A stretch of 64,000 nt of DNA from Oncomelania hupensis (taxonomy: Eukaryota > Mollusca > Gastropoda > Littorinimorpha > Pomatiopsidae). The translations under genes and the position numbers were made by a program. Positions 36,101 through 44,747 of this stretch are shown piece by piece (position 1 is the first letter of the stretch; each line of letters begins with the position of its first letter). The notes below the pieces were generated by a model. It searched no databases and was not told the DNA's origin. It saw only the letters and a program-made list of their open reading frames with translations. The stretch lies in contig CM072513.1 in the NCBI GenBank assembly GCA_036898135.1, positions 92,062,517-92,126,516 on the forward strand. Direction: 5' to 3'.

Positions 36101-39100
36101 TGTAGATGCTGGACCACTGACCTTGAATGCTGATCTCTTCAACCCAAGCATGTGATAAACCTGAAGGAAACCAACCACAACAAGCAACATTAGGCAGATG
36201 GGAAGAAAATTGTGGGCTCAAAGCATACCTTTATCACCATTTCTAATAATAGCATTTATTTAGTTTATTTATTTCATCACGTAAACAGCGCTTTTCCAGC
36301 TAGAGAGGTGCTCAAGGCACTGGCTTATACAGGACCTAACTCAAGCTGCCCAAGGCGTCAACTTGCTGTCTTGGGTGCATCGACTGATGCCCAGACAACT
36401 GAGCACAATCCTGGCCAACAGGGGAGAATGGACCTGGTGCATGCTGGGAGTATTTGTGTAGCTGGTACTCACATGTCTAGGACATGAGCGGCATGATCTT
36501 TGAATCTGTGCAATAGAATGCCTGTGTGTAACAAACCTTGGTTTATACTCTGATCTGAAACGTGACACGATAGTGTAGATGGAACCAGGATTAAACCTTT
36601 TTTTTTTTTTTTTGGGTAAACAAACTCGATAACACAAATGTAGATAATAAAGGAAAATAACCTGTCTCTGACCATCCAACAAAAAGGGGAAAGGACAAGC
36701 CGTGTCCTGTAACCAGCGCTGCGCTCCCTCACGCACTCCGAACGAGATCAGCACAAGACCAGCTCCCAAAGCGATGAACTCTTCCTGCAATCCCAACATG
36801 CTTCTAAGATGGATGTAAATGAATGAACGAATGAAAATGTATCAAGTGCAAGGATACTTCCTCACAAGAAGCATGATCACAGGGTGCGTTCACAAATATC
36901 AATTAAAACCCCAAGTACTGAACCTACAATATCATCCCACATGCGCAAGCTGCCAGTTCGCACGCCCAGCAGCACTCTCTCCATTTTACACCATGGACAC
37001 AGAATTCCACAAGAAATAAATTGAAGACGTCTTGCATTGTGTCTCATGAACTTCCATACGATGATGAAAGCCACTCTTCGAGTAAAACATGAATGTATAA
37101 GTGTGCTGCTGCCATTGTTGCAGCAAGTGGTGGTTATCCAACATGGCTTACAGTAATAAACTCAAGCCTTTGTTTCATAATATCCCTGCCTTATCCAACA
37201 TAATATCCCTGCCTTATCCAACATGGCATACCTTTCAGTAAACTCAAGTCTTTGTTTCATAATATCCCTGGCCTCATCCAACACAGCCTACAGCAAGCTA
37301 ACCCTTGCTCCTCAGTCTTTCTTTTGCTTCATAATAGTTAGCTTGTAACTCCAGATGAAGGCTCGTTCTTTGTAAAGACAGTGATCGAGTGGAACAACCT
37401 CGACGATATCACCGTCACCATGCCCACGCCCAATGCCTTCTCAGCAGCGTTAGGGCGGCAGAAACCAGTGTGAACAACCCTGTGTTTTTATCAAGTTTTT
37501 AACCGTTTGGATTATAACCTTTTAAACAGACAGTGTACCCATTGCCTACATCTGGGCAAACGGACTGTTAAAACCGCTAGGTACAGCAGCAAGAAGACCA
37601 GCTGAAGTGTAAATATTACTGTTAAAGATTTTTCTTAGATGCGCACACCCTAAAACGTCACGTTGATAGTCATCATCGGCTTCTGTGGCGCACCCGCCAA
37701 TCAACATCCACAGGTGGGCTATCCAGATCCAGATCCAGAAGGCGTTTTAGTGAAATACATGAATACACAATCTTTTAATCTCCTGTGTTGCATCTACTTC
37801 CCCATTTGTACTTGTCTTCCCACTGTCCAAGACACACCAAGGGGTTACAAGACACAATAATAACAAAAAGCTAACCACTCAACTACTCAATGAGGTAGTC
37901 AAACTAGTCACCTGTCTGTCCATCAGTTCAGAGACATGGAGGCGTCAGGGCAGTCAGGCGAAGTGTCGCAAAAGCACCAACACTAAACGTTTAGTTTCTG
38001 CTGACACTGCTTTGCCTGCTGATGACGATGCTGAGGTTGGTACTGCCGCTCTTTCACCCTGCACATTAAAAAAAAGAAAAAAAAACAATCTTGAAAGCTG
38101 ATGGTAGCATACAGCCCATATTTTTTTTTTTTTTGGCAACAGCAAAAACAACCAGGATCATTTTGAGTTATGAACAAAAAAAAAAAAAAAACGATTTGTG
38201 CACGTGTAATTCTTCCATCTTCAGTATAATGTAGCATCCATTATTATTACTACTATGTAGCATCCATTATTATTATTACTAACATCATTCTCTGACCTTC
38301 AAGGTACTGAGAATCTTCACTCTATGATCTTCAGGGTCCAGAAAAGTGAAAAGCCATACCTGTGTGGCCTTCATTTCCTCTTCAGGGGAGTCCACTGCTG
38401 CTTTGAAGAAATCCCCAAGACAAGTTGTGTCCCCTGAACGCGCATCCACTAGGGCGAGGTCAAGGGGCAATTTCTGACCTTGGGTCAAAGGTTGTGGCCC
38501 CGAGTTCTCCAGATGAGCATCCACATCCTTCAACACTGTGTCCCACTGGCTCTGAATAACAAACACAGCCAGCCACAATTTCTAAAAATTAAAAACAAAT
38601 ATCAAGCATCATGATTATCACAGTGTCTGTAACATGAAAGCGTGTGTGTTGGTTACAGATCGCCGCACTTTGAGTCTGATTTAGAAACAAGGCGCATACA
38701 GCATCCATTATTATTATAGTTATTATCACAAACAACAGATACAGAAATAAATGTTTAACATTAAAAATAATTATGAAGCAATAGGATACAATATAATCAC
38801 AATCGCCATTACTTCTTTGAACTTTGTCCTGTTATTTGATACAACACCATCAAACAGTATTACATTAGCTCCTAGAGCAGGTGAGCCATACAGCCAAACA
38901 ATGGGGAGAGGGGGGTGATGGGGACACAAGAAACTTCCAGAAGTAAACAAGAATGGCATAACAGTATACAAGAATATTGCTCACACAAAAATTAACTTAT
39001 TGATATTAAGATGTTACAGTGAACATAGGAGCACCAAATTGAGGAAAAAAAATAAATAAACAAATGGATAATTTTTTTTAAAGTAACAAACATGAGGAAA

Positions 39101-41804
39101 GATAATCCCAAAACAGAATACACATAGGTCTCAACCAAGAACATGAGTTTGAAATAAACGCAAACATATAATTATGACACTACACTAACAATGACAGTGT
39201 TTGCGCTAGAAATTTCGCCAGCTGCTACCACCTTCGACTGTCATGGGCTGTTAAAAAGACAACCAGTATCAACAGACAGACCATCACACACGCCATTGGA
39301 CAACACAATGACCTGCTCAAAGTGGTGAAGAAACGGAAACTCCGATGGTATGGCCACATCACCGGAGCATCAGGCCTTGCAAGACCATCCTGCTAGGCAT
39401 GGTGCAAGGAGGCAGAAGAAGAGGGAGACAGAAAAAAGGTGGGAGGACAACATTCGAGGATGGACTGGCTTGACACTGAGCAAAGCCATGAGGCTTGCTG
39501 AAGACAGAGCAAATTGGGGGTATGCTGGTTAAACGATCATCTGTGGTCTTTGGTCATCTGTGGTGCCCCAACGACTTTTGAGTTATGGGATAGATAGGAT
39601 AGTATCAACAATCTTTTTTTCCCCAAAGGCTACCCACTCCCCTCATTTCCTTCCTGCAGAAGCGGTAATATGATGTGAGGAGAGAAAACTGCTAACTACT
39701 GTACGTTTGCATGTTGATGTGAGCACCAAAAACATTTGCTAAAACACCCACATAGGAGAGAAAGACAGAATGGACGTAACTTTGTTCCAACTCATGATGC
39801 AAAGGAAGCATGTGACATATGTAAAATAAAATTTGCTTTTTTTTGACGTTTGCTTCAGCTCGCAAATTAAATAAGTGTTGTATAAACATCCTTCTGGTCC
39901 TCGATACCGGCATCATGATTGTGTTATGTCTTTCACATTTGTAAACAGCATTTTACCGCTTGCAGATGATTATTTAGTGTCCGTGGATCACAGCTTCTAA
40001 AGGCCAGCTCTGTGAGGGCAGTGCCTGTATCATCTGACTCATGCGCAATGTTTCCATTGCTAGGTTGCAAAGAGTGCAAGGACAGTACCCTATCACAGCC
40101 AGGATGGACTGGACAGATTCTTCAGTTCTGTAAGTTTCCGTGGTCACCTGCTGCAAAGCTGAGACCACCTGCCATGTTCTTCAAACAAAAGTGTGAACGA
40201 TAAAGCTATTATAATTATGTTCAGTCCAATCAACGACAACAAAAAGAACTACAATTTCAACAGCACAGATATATTTGCAATTCAGTTACCTCTAGATCTT
40301 GCAACTGTTCAAAAGCCTCCTGAACATCAGAATGCCTGGAAAGGAAGAGAAGTTAAAGCTAATCTTATGGAAAAAGTAGCAAAATAAAATGGTGTAAATT
40401 CTCCACATTAAAGTTAAACAGTAACAGGCAACACACCAGAACAATTACTCCCCCTACCTCCTACCCTTCTCTACCTACCCTTCCCTCCCCCCAAAAAAAA
40501 TTTAGAAGGGTAAAGCCCATATGACTTACATTCTTCTTACGGAACTTGCAATATTTAATATGAAAATGAGTGCCAGAAAAAAATGAAATGGTGGCATTAA
40601 AATGCAAAGTAATACCAACTTTGATCTTTCTATGCTCTTGACCATAATATGATCTTGATCTCTGGCTCCAAATACACTCATGTATAAATAAAATAAACTA
40701 CAGCAAAGGTTTAATTACGCCAAAAAAAACAGTGACCTTGGGATGATCTTGACCTTTAGTGACCATGACCTTGGGATGACTTTAACCTTCATGTGACATC
40801 TCATAATCATGTATTGTCAAATAACCCAATGTTTGCCCACAATGGCTTAAATATACAGCCATTCTACTGTATGACCTTTTTTTTTTAAATGGTTTAGCAA
40901 GGCCTAACTTGACCTTGACCTTCAAAATCAACGCACAAATGAAACATATATGAAAGATCAATCTATCGTCTCTAAATACAAGAAGTATCTCTCATAGTTT
41001 AAGGTCAAGGTCACATCAAAGTACCTACACTAACCGACTTTGGACAGCTCCAGTGATCTTGACCTTGGAGTGAGGTTGACCAAATTTGCACAGTATGTGT
41101 GCCTCATTAAAATCTATCATGCAAAGAAAAAAAGTGAAATTTTGTATAAAAAAAAAAAACCAACAACAACAACAAAACTGTCGGTTTTTTTACCCTGTGA
41201 TCTTGACCTTGAAGTGAAGTGATTCATTCACTGATCATTTATGAAGTCTCATGGATATACACCATCTTACCAAGATTGGTTGTGATAGTTGAAATATAGG
41301 TTCAGTGATGTTAGTCCACTTGCAAGTTTTTCACAGACAGATGGCGTGCGCTGGACAGACAACTTTTTTTAAATGTAATTTTTGGTCTATTTATGACTTA
41401 TCTTGCACAGATTTGCAAAAATCTTGAAAAACAAGAACCGGTGGCGGGGGAAGAGGATAGAGGGGAGGAGGTGGTACATAGATCCACATTGCTACACATG
41501 TGAGTCAAAAAGAATATATATATATTTTTTAAATAAAGGGGATGGGGGTGGTAGGAAGAGAGAGGGATGGAGAGAGAGAGAGAGAGAGGGAAGGAGGGAG
41601 AGAGAGAGATTCATTGAAAGTGTTAGATGGAAATGAGGAATAGAGGAGGATTTAAAGTGTATGTATATGTGTGTGTAGGGAACAGGTAGGGGGGGAAGGG
41701 GAGGGGGGAAGTGTAATGGAATCCTTCAAGTCACTTAAGGTAAGACTTACCTGAAATGATGTTGGATTTTTCGTTCCAAATCTACCTTAGTGTGCACATT
41801 GACC
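24029..41804 (-). CDS. SELENOL: Selenoprotein L-like thioredoxin-fold protein, multi-exon gene with a UxxU motif (5' end missing)
   Basis: Eight exons, minus strand: 41751-41804, 40290-40335, 38360-38551, 37912-38058, 36662-36784, 36122-36160, 24521-24619, 24029-24142. All have AG acceptors and GT donors, and the splice phases agree (one phase-2 junction, the rest phase 0). They give 270 visible residues. Order: an N-terminal helical part (HSDVQEAFEQLQDLE, WDTVLKDVDAHLE); LPLDLALVDARSGD; then LVLVLLRHFA-U-LP-U-RLHVSEL, where both U are in-frame TGA (residues 132 and 135). Next come VLISFGVREGAQRWL, CPFPFLLD, VYHMLGLKRS, VYYGEQM and MGGDFIMSTDGTLILCH. This matches the AhpC/TSA peroxiredoxin-like fold, with CxxC replaced by UxxU. 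Known of family: selenoprotein L of aquatic animals has a diselenide-forming UxxU redox motif. Inferred: a redox enzyme whose translation needs a SECIS. Not found: first exon, promoter, SECIS. A gypsy element sits in intron 6. Confidence 0.8.
24521..24619 (-). CDS. SELENOL: SELENOL-like exon (seventh visible)
   Basis: 99 nt, 33 codons, between TGTACAG and CAG|GTGTGT. Encodes VWGISCMVYYGEQMRAG then KTLPSPYEHIHDDFNQ. It is separated from the micro-exon by about 11.5 kb, of which 10.9 kb is the inserted gypsy element. Confidence 0.8.
25088..26584 (+). repeat. 5' LTR of the gypsy element
   Basis: 1497 bp, TGTCATG...CGTGACA. Differs from the 3' LTR by about four substitutions seen by eye and lacks an 8-bp segment (ACGAGCAG) near 25908. 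Near-identity means a recent insertion. AATAAA occurs near the 3' side (about 26480). Confidence 0.92.
26592..26609 (+). promoter_or_regulatory. Candidate primer-binding site
   Basis: TGGCGAGCCTAGCCAGGA starts 8 bases after the 5' LTR. TGG is the complement of a tRNA 3' CCA. The tRNA was not identified. Confidence 0.5.
26953..29787 (+). CDS. Gypsy Gag-protease-integrase reading frame (first unit)
   Basis: The first ATG is at 26953 (MSDPVALRLRFKELGEAL). Domains by residue: Lys/Glu/Ala coiled coil about 35-145; gag core about 165-330 (LYLTRFERLATEYKLD); CCHC knuckle CSFCNRNNHSTAEC about 390; retropepsin DTG about 457 (LYDTGLSYDAIV); integrase zinc finger H-H-C-C about 630-675; catalytic core D (VDIVGPL, about 700), D (RTDNGSQF, about 758), E (NGQVERLNG, about 794); ending WRGPYT about 934. 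It stops at the repeat junction (29785-29787) because the duplication shifts the frame, so RT is not reached. All catalytic residues are present. Confidence 0.88.
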   Translation: MSDPVALRLRFKELGEALHLAGGDLIAYINAEVEKQEAKAERAAEREAKKLEAAERAAEREQKKAELEAEQKKLEAERETRKLELEAEQKKLELEVEQKKAALAAEREAEVRKWEYERAEKEKEREEKEKERQHELELRRLGSGASSSSSTPPHSDQLEVAPNPVQGMSFPLGTFNEREEGLDLYLTRFERLATEYKLDPTHWSFKLSQGLRGKAYDIYSKLPTDRVTDYHKVKEALLTGFELTGECYRQKFRTNRRVKGESYAQFADRLSTMLDKWISQSATAKTYDGLTELLVWEKLRETMTPELRTFSVEQGAERLEDLVKVADRYVAAHGEAKSFRRDLKPNGKEAQKRSPNREERTANKPNNPRPGQNKGPNTEFGKRGPAEQRRYCSFCNRNNHSTAECFKLAAQRREERESRPAHRVLTQSSGNKPHTIGDHPSVTDTVKVNGKEANCLYDTGLSYDAIVSESLVSRADLTDKTVDLQGADLTKPTTTCPIAWIEVESRYVTGRIQAAVLQKPLYDLVLGCRYVFLGTPPNTVEIAAVQTRAQAKTQPPQPEFAPNPGLEEIKTAQKEDTSIAKCFQKLPKAHTPPHKGDFYMEEGVLHRQGDGDHTQLVLPATLRAQVLELGHSMPLSGHMGIGATVQRISAHYYWPGITEDVKRYVKSCHQCQRYSPRHHTVPVTLGPSVVVGVPFQQVSVDIVGPLPMTKKRNRFLLTLVDACTMWCEAVPLPAIDTKKIADALIAIFTRVGFPDSIRTDNGSQFTGRLMQDVFELIQVHHIRTPPYHPASNGQVERLNGTLLTILRKVADDNPEAWDTYVNAALFAYRETPHAATGYTPSTLLFGRPLAGPLEALRRSWTEAEIDDTPRGATKYVADLQETLKATWKKAGEALKKARARQAKYYNRHAKDRELQVGDQVLLLLPSGTNKLDIAWRGPYTRLTE
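27621..29773 (+). repeat. Tandem unit 1 (2153 bp) inside the gypsy element
   Basis: Starts GACTGACAGAGTGACTGAC within gag and ends in the IN C-terminus. The same 2153-bp period recurs at 29774 and 31927, and no difference between units was seen by eye. Confidence 0.9.
29774..31926 (+). repeat. Tandem unit 2 (2153 bp) inside the gypsy element
   Basis: Copy of unit 1, carrying the gag C-terminal half, CCHC, PR and IN in an open frame of 728 codons (29754-31940). Because 2153 is not a multiple of three, each unit is out of frame with the one before it. Confidence 0.9.
31927..32622 (+). repeat. Partial tandem unit 3 inside the gypsy element
   Basis: The first ~696 bp of the unit, from the gag segment to just before the protease triplet (ending GAAGCGAACTG). 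The sequence then jumps to the IN C-terminus (CCAAGAAATCCAAG) and on into RT. Confidence 0.88.
32623..34304 (+). CDS. Gypsy IN C-terminal tail, reverse transcriptase and RNase H
   Basis: Open from the junction at about 32623. The IN tail NGRARYHHINLLKKYT (32658-) is followed by RT motifs LCIDFRLLN, SRIDLSKGYYQIPV, NVLPFGLHNAPSIF and catalytic FMDDIL, then LEFLGHTIS. RNase H: LRTDASDLGLGAVLL, SEKECLGLVWAI, VQVDHQPL, closing with GADYLSRH. No internal ATG is an obvious start. In an undisturbed element this would be the end of one Gag-Pol frame. Catalytic residues look intact. Confidence 0.85.
34464..34470 (+). promoter_or_regulatory. Candidate polypurine tract
   Basis: GAGGGAG, two bases before the 3' LTR. 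Short, but in the expected place. Confidence 0.45.
34473..35977 (+). repeat. 3' LTR of the gypsy element
   Basis: 1505 bp. Identical to the 5' LTR except for about four substitutions and 8 extra bases at about 35296. Followed directly by TSD TGGAG. Confidence 0.92.
36122..36160 (-). CDS. SELENOL: SELENOL-like micro-exon
   Basis: 39 nt between CCTTCAG and AAG|GTCAGT. Encodes VYHMLGLKRSAFK, which aligns with the conserved xYxxLGLxRS block of peroxiredoxin-like proteins. Phase 0 on both sides. Confidence 0.8.
36262..36505 (-). mobile_element. SINE family 2, copy in SELENOL intron 5
   Basis: The reverse complement aligns over its whole length with 63040-63290. It shares CCAGGATTGTGCTCAGTTGT and CTGGGCATCA, then GCAAGTTGACG, GCCTTGAG and AGCTGGAAAAGCGCT, ending in an A/T-rich AAATAAATAA-type tail. 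No protein. Confidence 0.7.
36662..36784 (-). CDS. SELENOL: SELENOL-like exon (fifth visible)
   Basis: 123 nt, 41 codons, between TTGCAG and CAG|GTTATT. Encodes EEFIALGAGLVLISFG, VREGAQRWLQDT and CPFPFLLDGQRQ, the central strand-helix-strand of the AhpC/TSA-like fold. Phase 0 on both sides. Confidence 0.85.
37137..37305. repeat. Imperfect tandem repeat (~80 bp units)
   Basis: CTTTGTTTCATAATATCCCT and CCAACATGGC recur two to three times. Intronic. Confidence 0.6.
37912..38058 (-). CDS. SELENOL: SELENOL-like exon carrying two in-frame TGA (Sec) codons
   Basis: 147 nt, 49 codons, between TGTGCAG and CAG|GTGACT. After KRLVLVLLRHFA come TGA (37956-37954), CTG, CCC, TGA (37947-37945), then RLHVSELMDRQ. 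The sequence on both sides of each TGA is that of a thioredoxin-fold redox strand and helix, so reading them as selenocysteine is better supported than two stops in a pseudogene. Both flanking junctions are phase 0. Confidence 0.85.
38360..38551 (-). CDS. SELENOL: SELENOL-like exon (third visible)
   Basis: 192 nt, 64 codons, from TATTCAG to CACAG|GTATGG. Begins SQWDTVLKDVDAHLE, contains LPLDLALVDARSGD (the strand and turn that precede the redox strand in peroxiredoxin-like proteins) and ends EEEMKATQ. The open frame runs past both splice sites, but the homology does not. Confidence 0.8.
38561..39289. other. Intron of the SELENOL-like gene
   Basis: AT-rich; nothing else recognised. Confidence 0.4.
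39290..39600 (+). mobile_element. RTE-like LINE, 3' end fragment in a SELENOL intron
   Basis: Plus strand: encodes LLKVVKKRKLRWYGHITG then GRRRGRQKKRWEDNIRGWTG, a stop, then the 3' UTR ending GATAGATAGGATAG. Best preserved of the three 3' fragments of this type in the window, with one frame change in the middle. Confidence 0.7.
40290..40335 (-). CDS. SELENOL: SELENOL-like exon (second visible)
   Basis: 46 nt after TTTCCAG, ending GAG|GTAACTG. Encodes HSDVQEAFEQLQDLE after the split Arg codon and ends on a codon boundary, as the next exon requires. Predicted helical. Confidence 0.65.
40730..41220. repeat. Degenerate TGACCTTGACCTT-rich repeat
   Basis: GATCTTGACCTT, TTGACCTTGACCTT and AAGGTCAAGGTCA occur at least eight times at irregular spacing in the intron between visible exons 1 and 2. 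The motif equals nuclear-receptor half-sites (TCAAGGTCA), but the degenerate spacing looks like an old dispersed repeat. Confidence 0.6.
41751..41804 (-). CDS. SELENOL: SELENOL-like exon (first visible)
   Basis: 54 nt between TTTCAG and a consensus CAG|GTAAGT donor. Encodes VNVHTKVDLERKIQHHF, with one base joining an unseen upstream exon and two bases (AG) completing an Arg codon with the G that starts the next exon. Short, so less certain than the later exons, but phase and donor fit. Confidence 0.6.
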
Positions 41805-41885
41805 CTGAAATACCACACCAGACACATCACTCATGTTTCTGTTATACCTCTGTTTGTTTGGTGTGGGGTTATGTCACTGTAGTTG

Positions 41886-42717
41886 TGTTGTGTTGTGTTG
41901 GTCTGTGTGCAGTGTGGATGTGTTGGGGTGGTCGGTTGGTCTGTGTGCTGTGTGTATGTGTTGGGTTGGTCTGTGTGCTGTGTGTATGTGTTGGGTTGGT
42001 CTGTGTGCTGTGTGGTTGTGTTGGGTTGGTCTGTGTGCTGTGTGGATGTGTTGGGTTGGTCTGTGTGCTGTGTGTATGTGTTGGGTTGGTCTGTGTGCTG
42101 TGTGGATGTGTTGGGTTGGTCTGTGTGCTGTGTGGATGTGTTGGGTTGGTCTGTGTGCGGTGTGGATGTATTGGGTTGGTCTGTGTGCGGTGTGGATGTG
42201 TTGGGTTGGTCTGTGTGCGGTGTGGATGTGTTGGGTTGGTCGGTTGGTCTGTGTGCTGCGTGGTTGTGTTGGGTTGGTCTGTGTGCTGTGTGTATGTGTT
42301 GGGTTGGTCGGTTGGTCTGTGTGCTGTGTGTATGTGTTGGGTTGGTCTGTGTGTATGTGTTGGGTTGGTCGGTTGGTCTGTGTGCGGTGTGGATGTGTTG
42401 GGTTGGTCTGTGTGCTGTGTGTATGTGTTGGGTTGGTCGGTTGGTCTGTGTGCTGTGTGGATGTGTTGGGTTGGTCTGTGTGCTGTGTGGATGTGTTGGG
42501 TTGATCGGTTGGTCTGTGTGCTGCGTGGTTGTGTTGGGTTGGTCTGTGTGCTGTGTGGTTGTGTTGGGTTGGTCTGTGTGCTGTGTGGATGTGTTGGGTT
42601 GGTGTGTGTGCTGTGTGGATGTGTTGGGTTGGTCTGTGTGCTGTGTGGATGTGTTGGGTTGGTCTGTGTGCTGTGTGGATGTGTTGGGTTGGTCTGTGTG
42701 CTGTGTGGTTGTGTTGT
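41886..42717. repeat. 30-bp minisatellite
   Basis: About 26 units of CTGTGTGCTGTGTGGATGTG + TTGGGTTGGT. Six units carry an extra 8 bp (CGGTTGGT). The length of ten codons and lack of stops leave several frames open for up to 330-350 codons on both strands. These repetitive frames are not genes. Confidence 0.95.
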
Positions 42718-42720
42718 GAT

Positions 42721-42990
42721 GTTCAGTGTGAAGAAACGAAAACTCTGATGGTATGGCCACGTCACTAGAGGCACAGACCTTGCACAGACCATCCTGCAAG
42801 GCGTGGTGTACGGAGACAGAAGAGGGAGATAAAAACAAGAGGTGGGAGATCAACATTCGAGATTGGACTGGCTTGACACTGAGCGAAGCCATGAGGGTTG
42901 CTGGGGACAGAGAAAGATGGACTACCCTGGTTAAACGATCATCTGAGGTGCACCAACGACGTTCGAGTTATGGAATAATTTAGGATAAGA
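42721..42990 (+). mobile_element. RTE-like LINE, 3' end fragment next to the minisatellite
   Basis: Matches 39350-39600 (KKRKL..WYGHVT; WTGLTLSEAMRVAGDR; CCAACGACGTTCGAGTTATGG). It begins exactly where the minisatellite ends, so the array may have grown at the LINE's 5' truncation point. Confidence 0.65.
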
Positions 42991-43256
42991 TAGGAATCAG
43001 AAATAACGGAATTTCAATGAAGTTAATCAAACTTTGCGGAGTTTCAATGAAGGTAATCAGAAATGACGGAATTTTAATCAAGGTAATCAGAAATAACAAA
43101 ATTTTAATAAAGATAATCAGAAATAATGAAATACAAATGAAATATCAATGAAGGTAATCAGAAATATTGAAATGTCAATGAATGATGGTCTACGGAGCAT
43201 GCCATCCTAACACCTCTTGTTGGTGACCACAGAGGCATTAACCACCTACAGTATAA

Positions 43257-43358
43257 TAGCGGTAGCGACTCCTCAACAGCACAGCGGTAGTGATTCCTCC
43301 ATAGCACAGCGGTAGTGATTCCTCCATAGCACAGCGGTAGTGATTCCTCCATAGCACC
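43257..43358. repeat. 25-bp tandem repeat, four units
   Basis: AGCGGTAGTGATTCCTCCAT + AGCAC, repeated four times with the first unit diverged. Confidence 0.85.
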
Positions 43359-43384
43359 GCGGAAGCAGGCATATAAATTAGTTA

Positions 43385-43396
43385 GTTAATTAATAA

Positions 43397-43433
<37 letters not shown>

Positions 43434-43443
43434 ATTATTATTA

Positions 43444-43524
<81 letters not shown>

Positions 43525-43529
43525 TAATA

Positions 43530-43590
<61 letters not shown>

Positions 43591-43721
43591 CAATAATAAT
43601 AATAATAATAATAAAAACAATAATAATAATAATAATAATAATAAAAACAATAATAATAATAATAATAATAAAAACAATAATAAAAACAATAATAATAATA
43701 ATAATAAAAAATAATAAAAAC

Positions 43722-43789
<68 letters not shown>

Positions 43790-43793
43790 CAAC

Positions 43794-43877
<84 letters not shown>
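43385..43877. repeat. Compound microsatellite (TAA)n-(TA)n-(AAT)n
   Basis: (TAA) at 43394-43440, (TA)~38 at 43446-43521, then about 350 bp of AAT units with regular AAAACAATAAT interruptions. All open frames here are repeats of Ile, Asn, Leu or Tyr codons and are not genes. Confidence 0.95.
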
Positions 43878-44146
43878 CGAATTCGAGTTACACATATATC
43901 AAGATTCAAGCATGGGGGTTGAATCGACTATTGATAAATACGTGTAACAGTCGTAATAAGTAAAGGAACCATATGTTGAGAACCTTTCGCTATCCATCAA
44001 TTTACCAAACCATTCCTGGTTGTAGCAGTCTATCGTACGTTGTCTGAAAACACGTGAAAAAGCATTTTTATTCCCTACTCCCCCGTTCAACCAAACATCA
44101 GAAAAACCAAACATGTCAAAACAGTGTTTATAGTCTAAGCCAAGTT

Positions 44147-44150
44147 ATGC

Positions 44151-44249
<99 letters not shown>
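44147..44249. repeat. (GA)n microsatellite
   Basis: About 50 units with one C interruption, in front of dispersed repeat B, as at 16.4 kb. Confidence 0.95.
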
Positions 44250-44710
44250 AAAATTCAAAGACTACATTAAGATCTTTGTCTAAATGCAGTAGAAACTTTC
44301 TATTCCTTTTCCAATTCCAAATTGTAACTGTGGCATCAAAGCGATTCCCACAAAGCCACTTGTAACAACAATTGCTCCATTACTTTGAAATATTAATCGT
44401 TGGTGTAATTGTGCGTCATTTGACGATAGTAACACCCAAGTTTCACGATAGTGATATATACCAACTCAAGGGAGGAAATAACCAAACCAAAAGTGGATTG
44501 AAGTAACAAACAAATAATATTATTAAGGATAAGAAATAAGGAAAGACAAAGTCGGAGATGAAATCGTACATTTTATTCAGATCCTATTGTATTTCTTCTT
44601 CATTTTATTTTATTCAGTACCACCGAACATTGAAGCTGTCCATAACTATTGTGATTGTAAACCATACATCAAATATACTGTAAAATAGTAATATGCGCAT
44701 GCAATAGACC
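44250..44710 (+). repeat. Dispersed repeat B, copy 2
   Basis: Diverged duplicate of 17085-17720; same order of shared blocks, and likewise preceded by a GA tract. Ends near AATAGTAATATGCGCATGCA. Confidence 0.55.
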
Positions 44711-44747
44711 ATGCGCGATAATACTAGGGGAAACAATTGTGGCCTGT

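Noticed and set aside
37945..37956. Reading the two TGA codons as decay of a pseudogene
   Set aside because: All other exons and splice sites are intact and the two TGA codons fall exactly at the CxxC positions.
39974..40168. Minus-strand frame with TEESVQSILAVIGY and CPCTLC, near SELENOL exons
   Set aside because: Has an acceptor-like start but no donor in the right phase, and the flanking exons join without it.
41756..42892. Long overlapping frames (up to 353 codons) on both strands
   Set aside because: They are translations of a 30-bp tandem repeat; the same unit is open in several frames.
43257..43358. CRISPR-like repeat array
   Set aside because: 25-bp units are head-to-tail without spacers, in a eukaryotic context.
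43382..43922. Frames of poly-Leu, poly-Ile, poly-Asn and poly-Tyr
   Set aside because: Translations of TAA/TA/AAT microsatellites.
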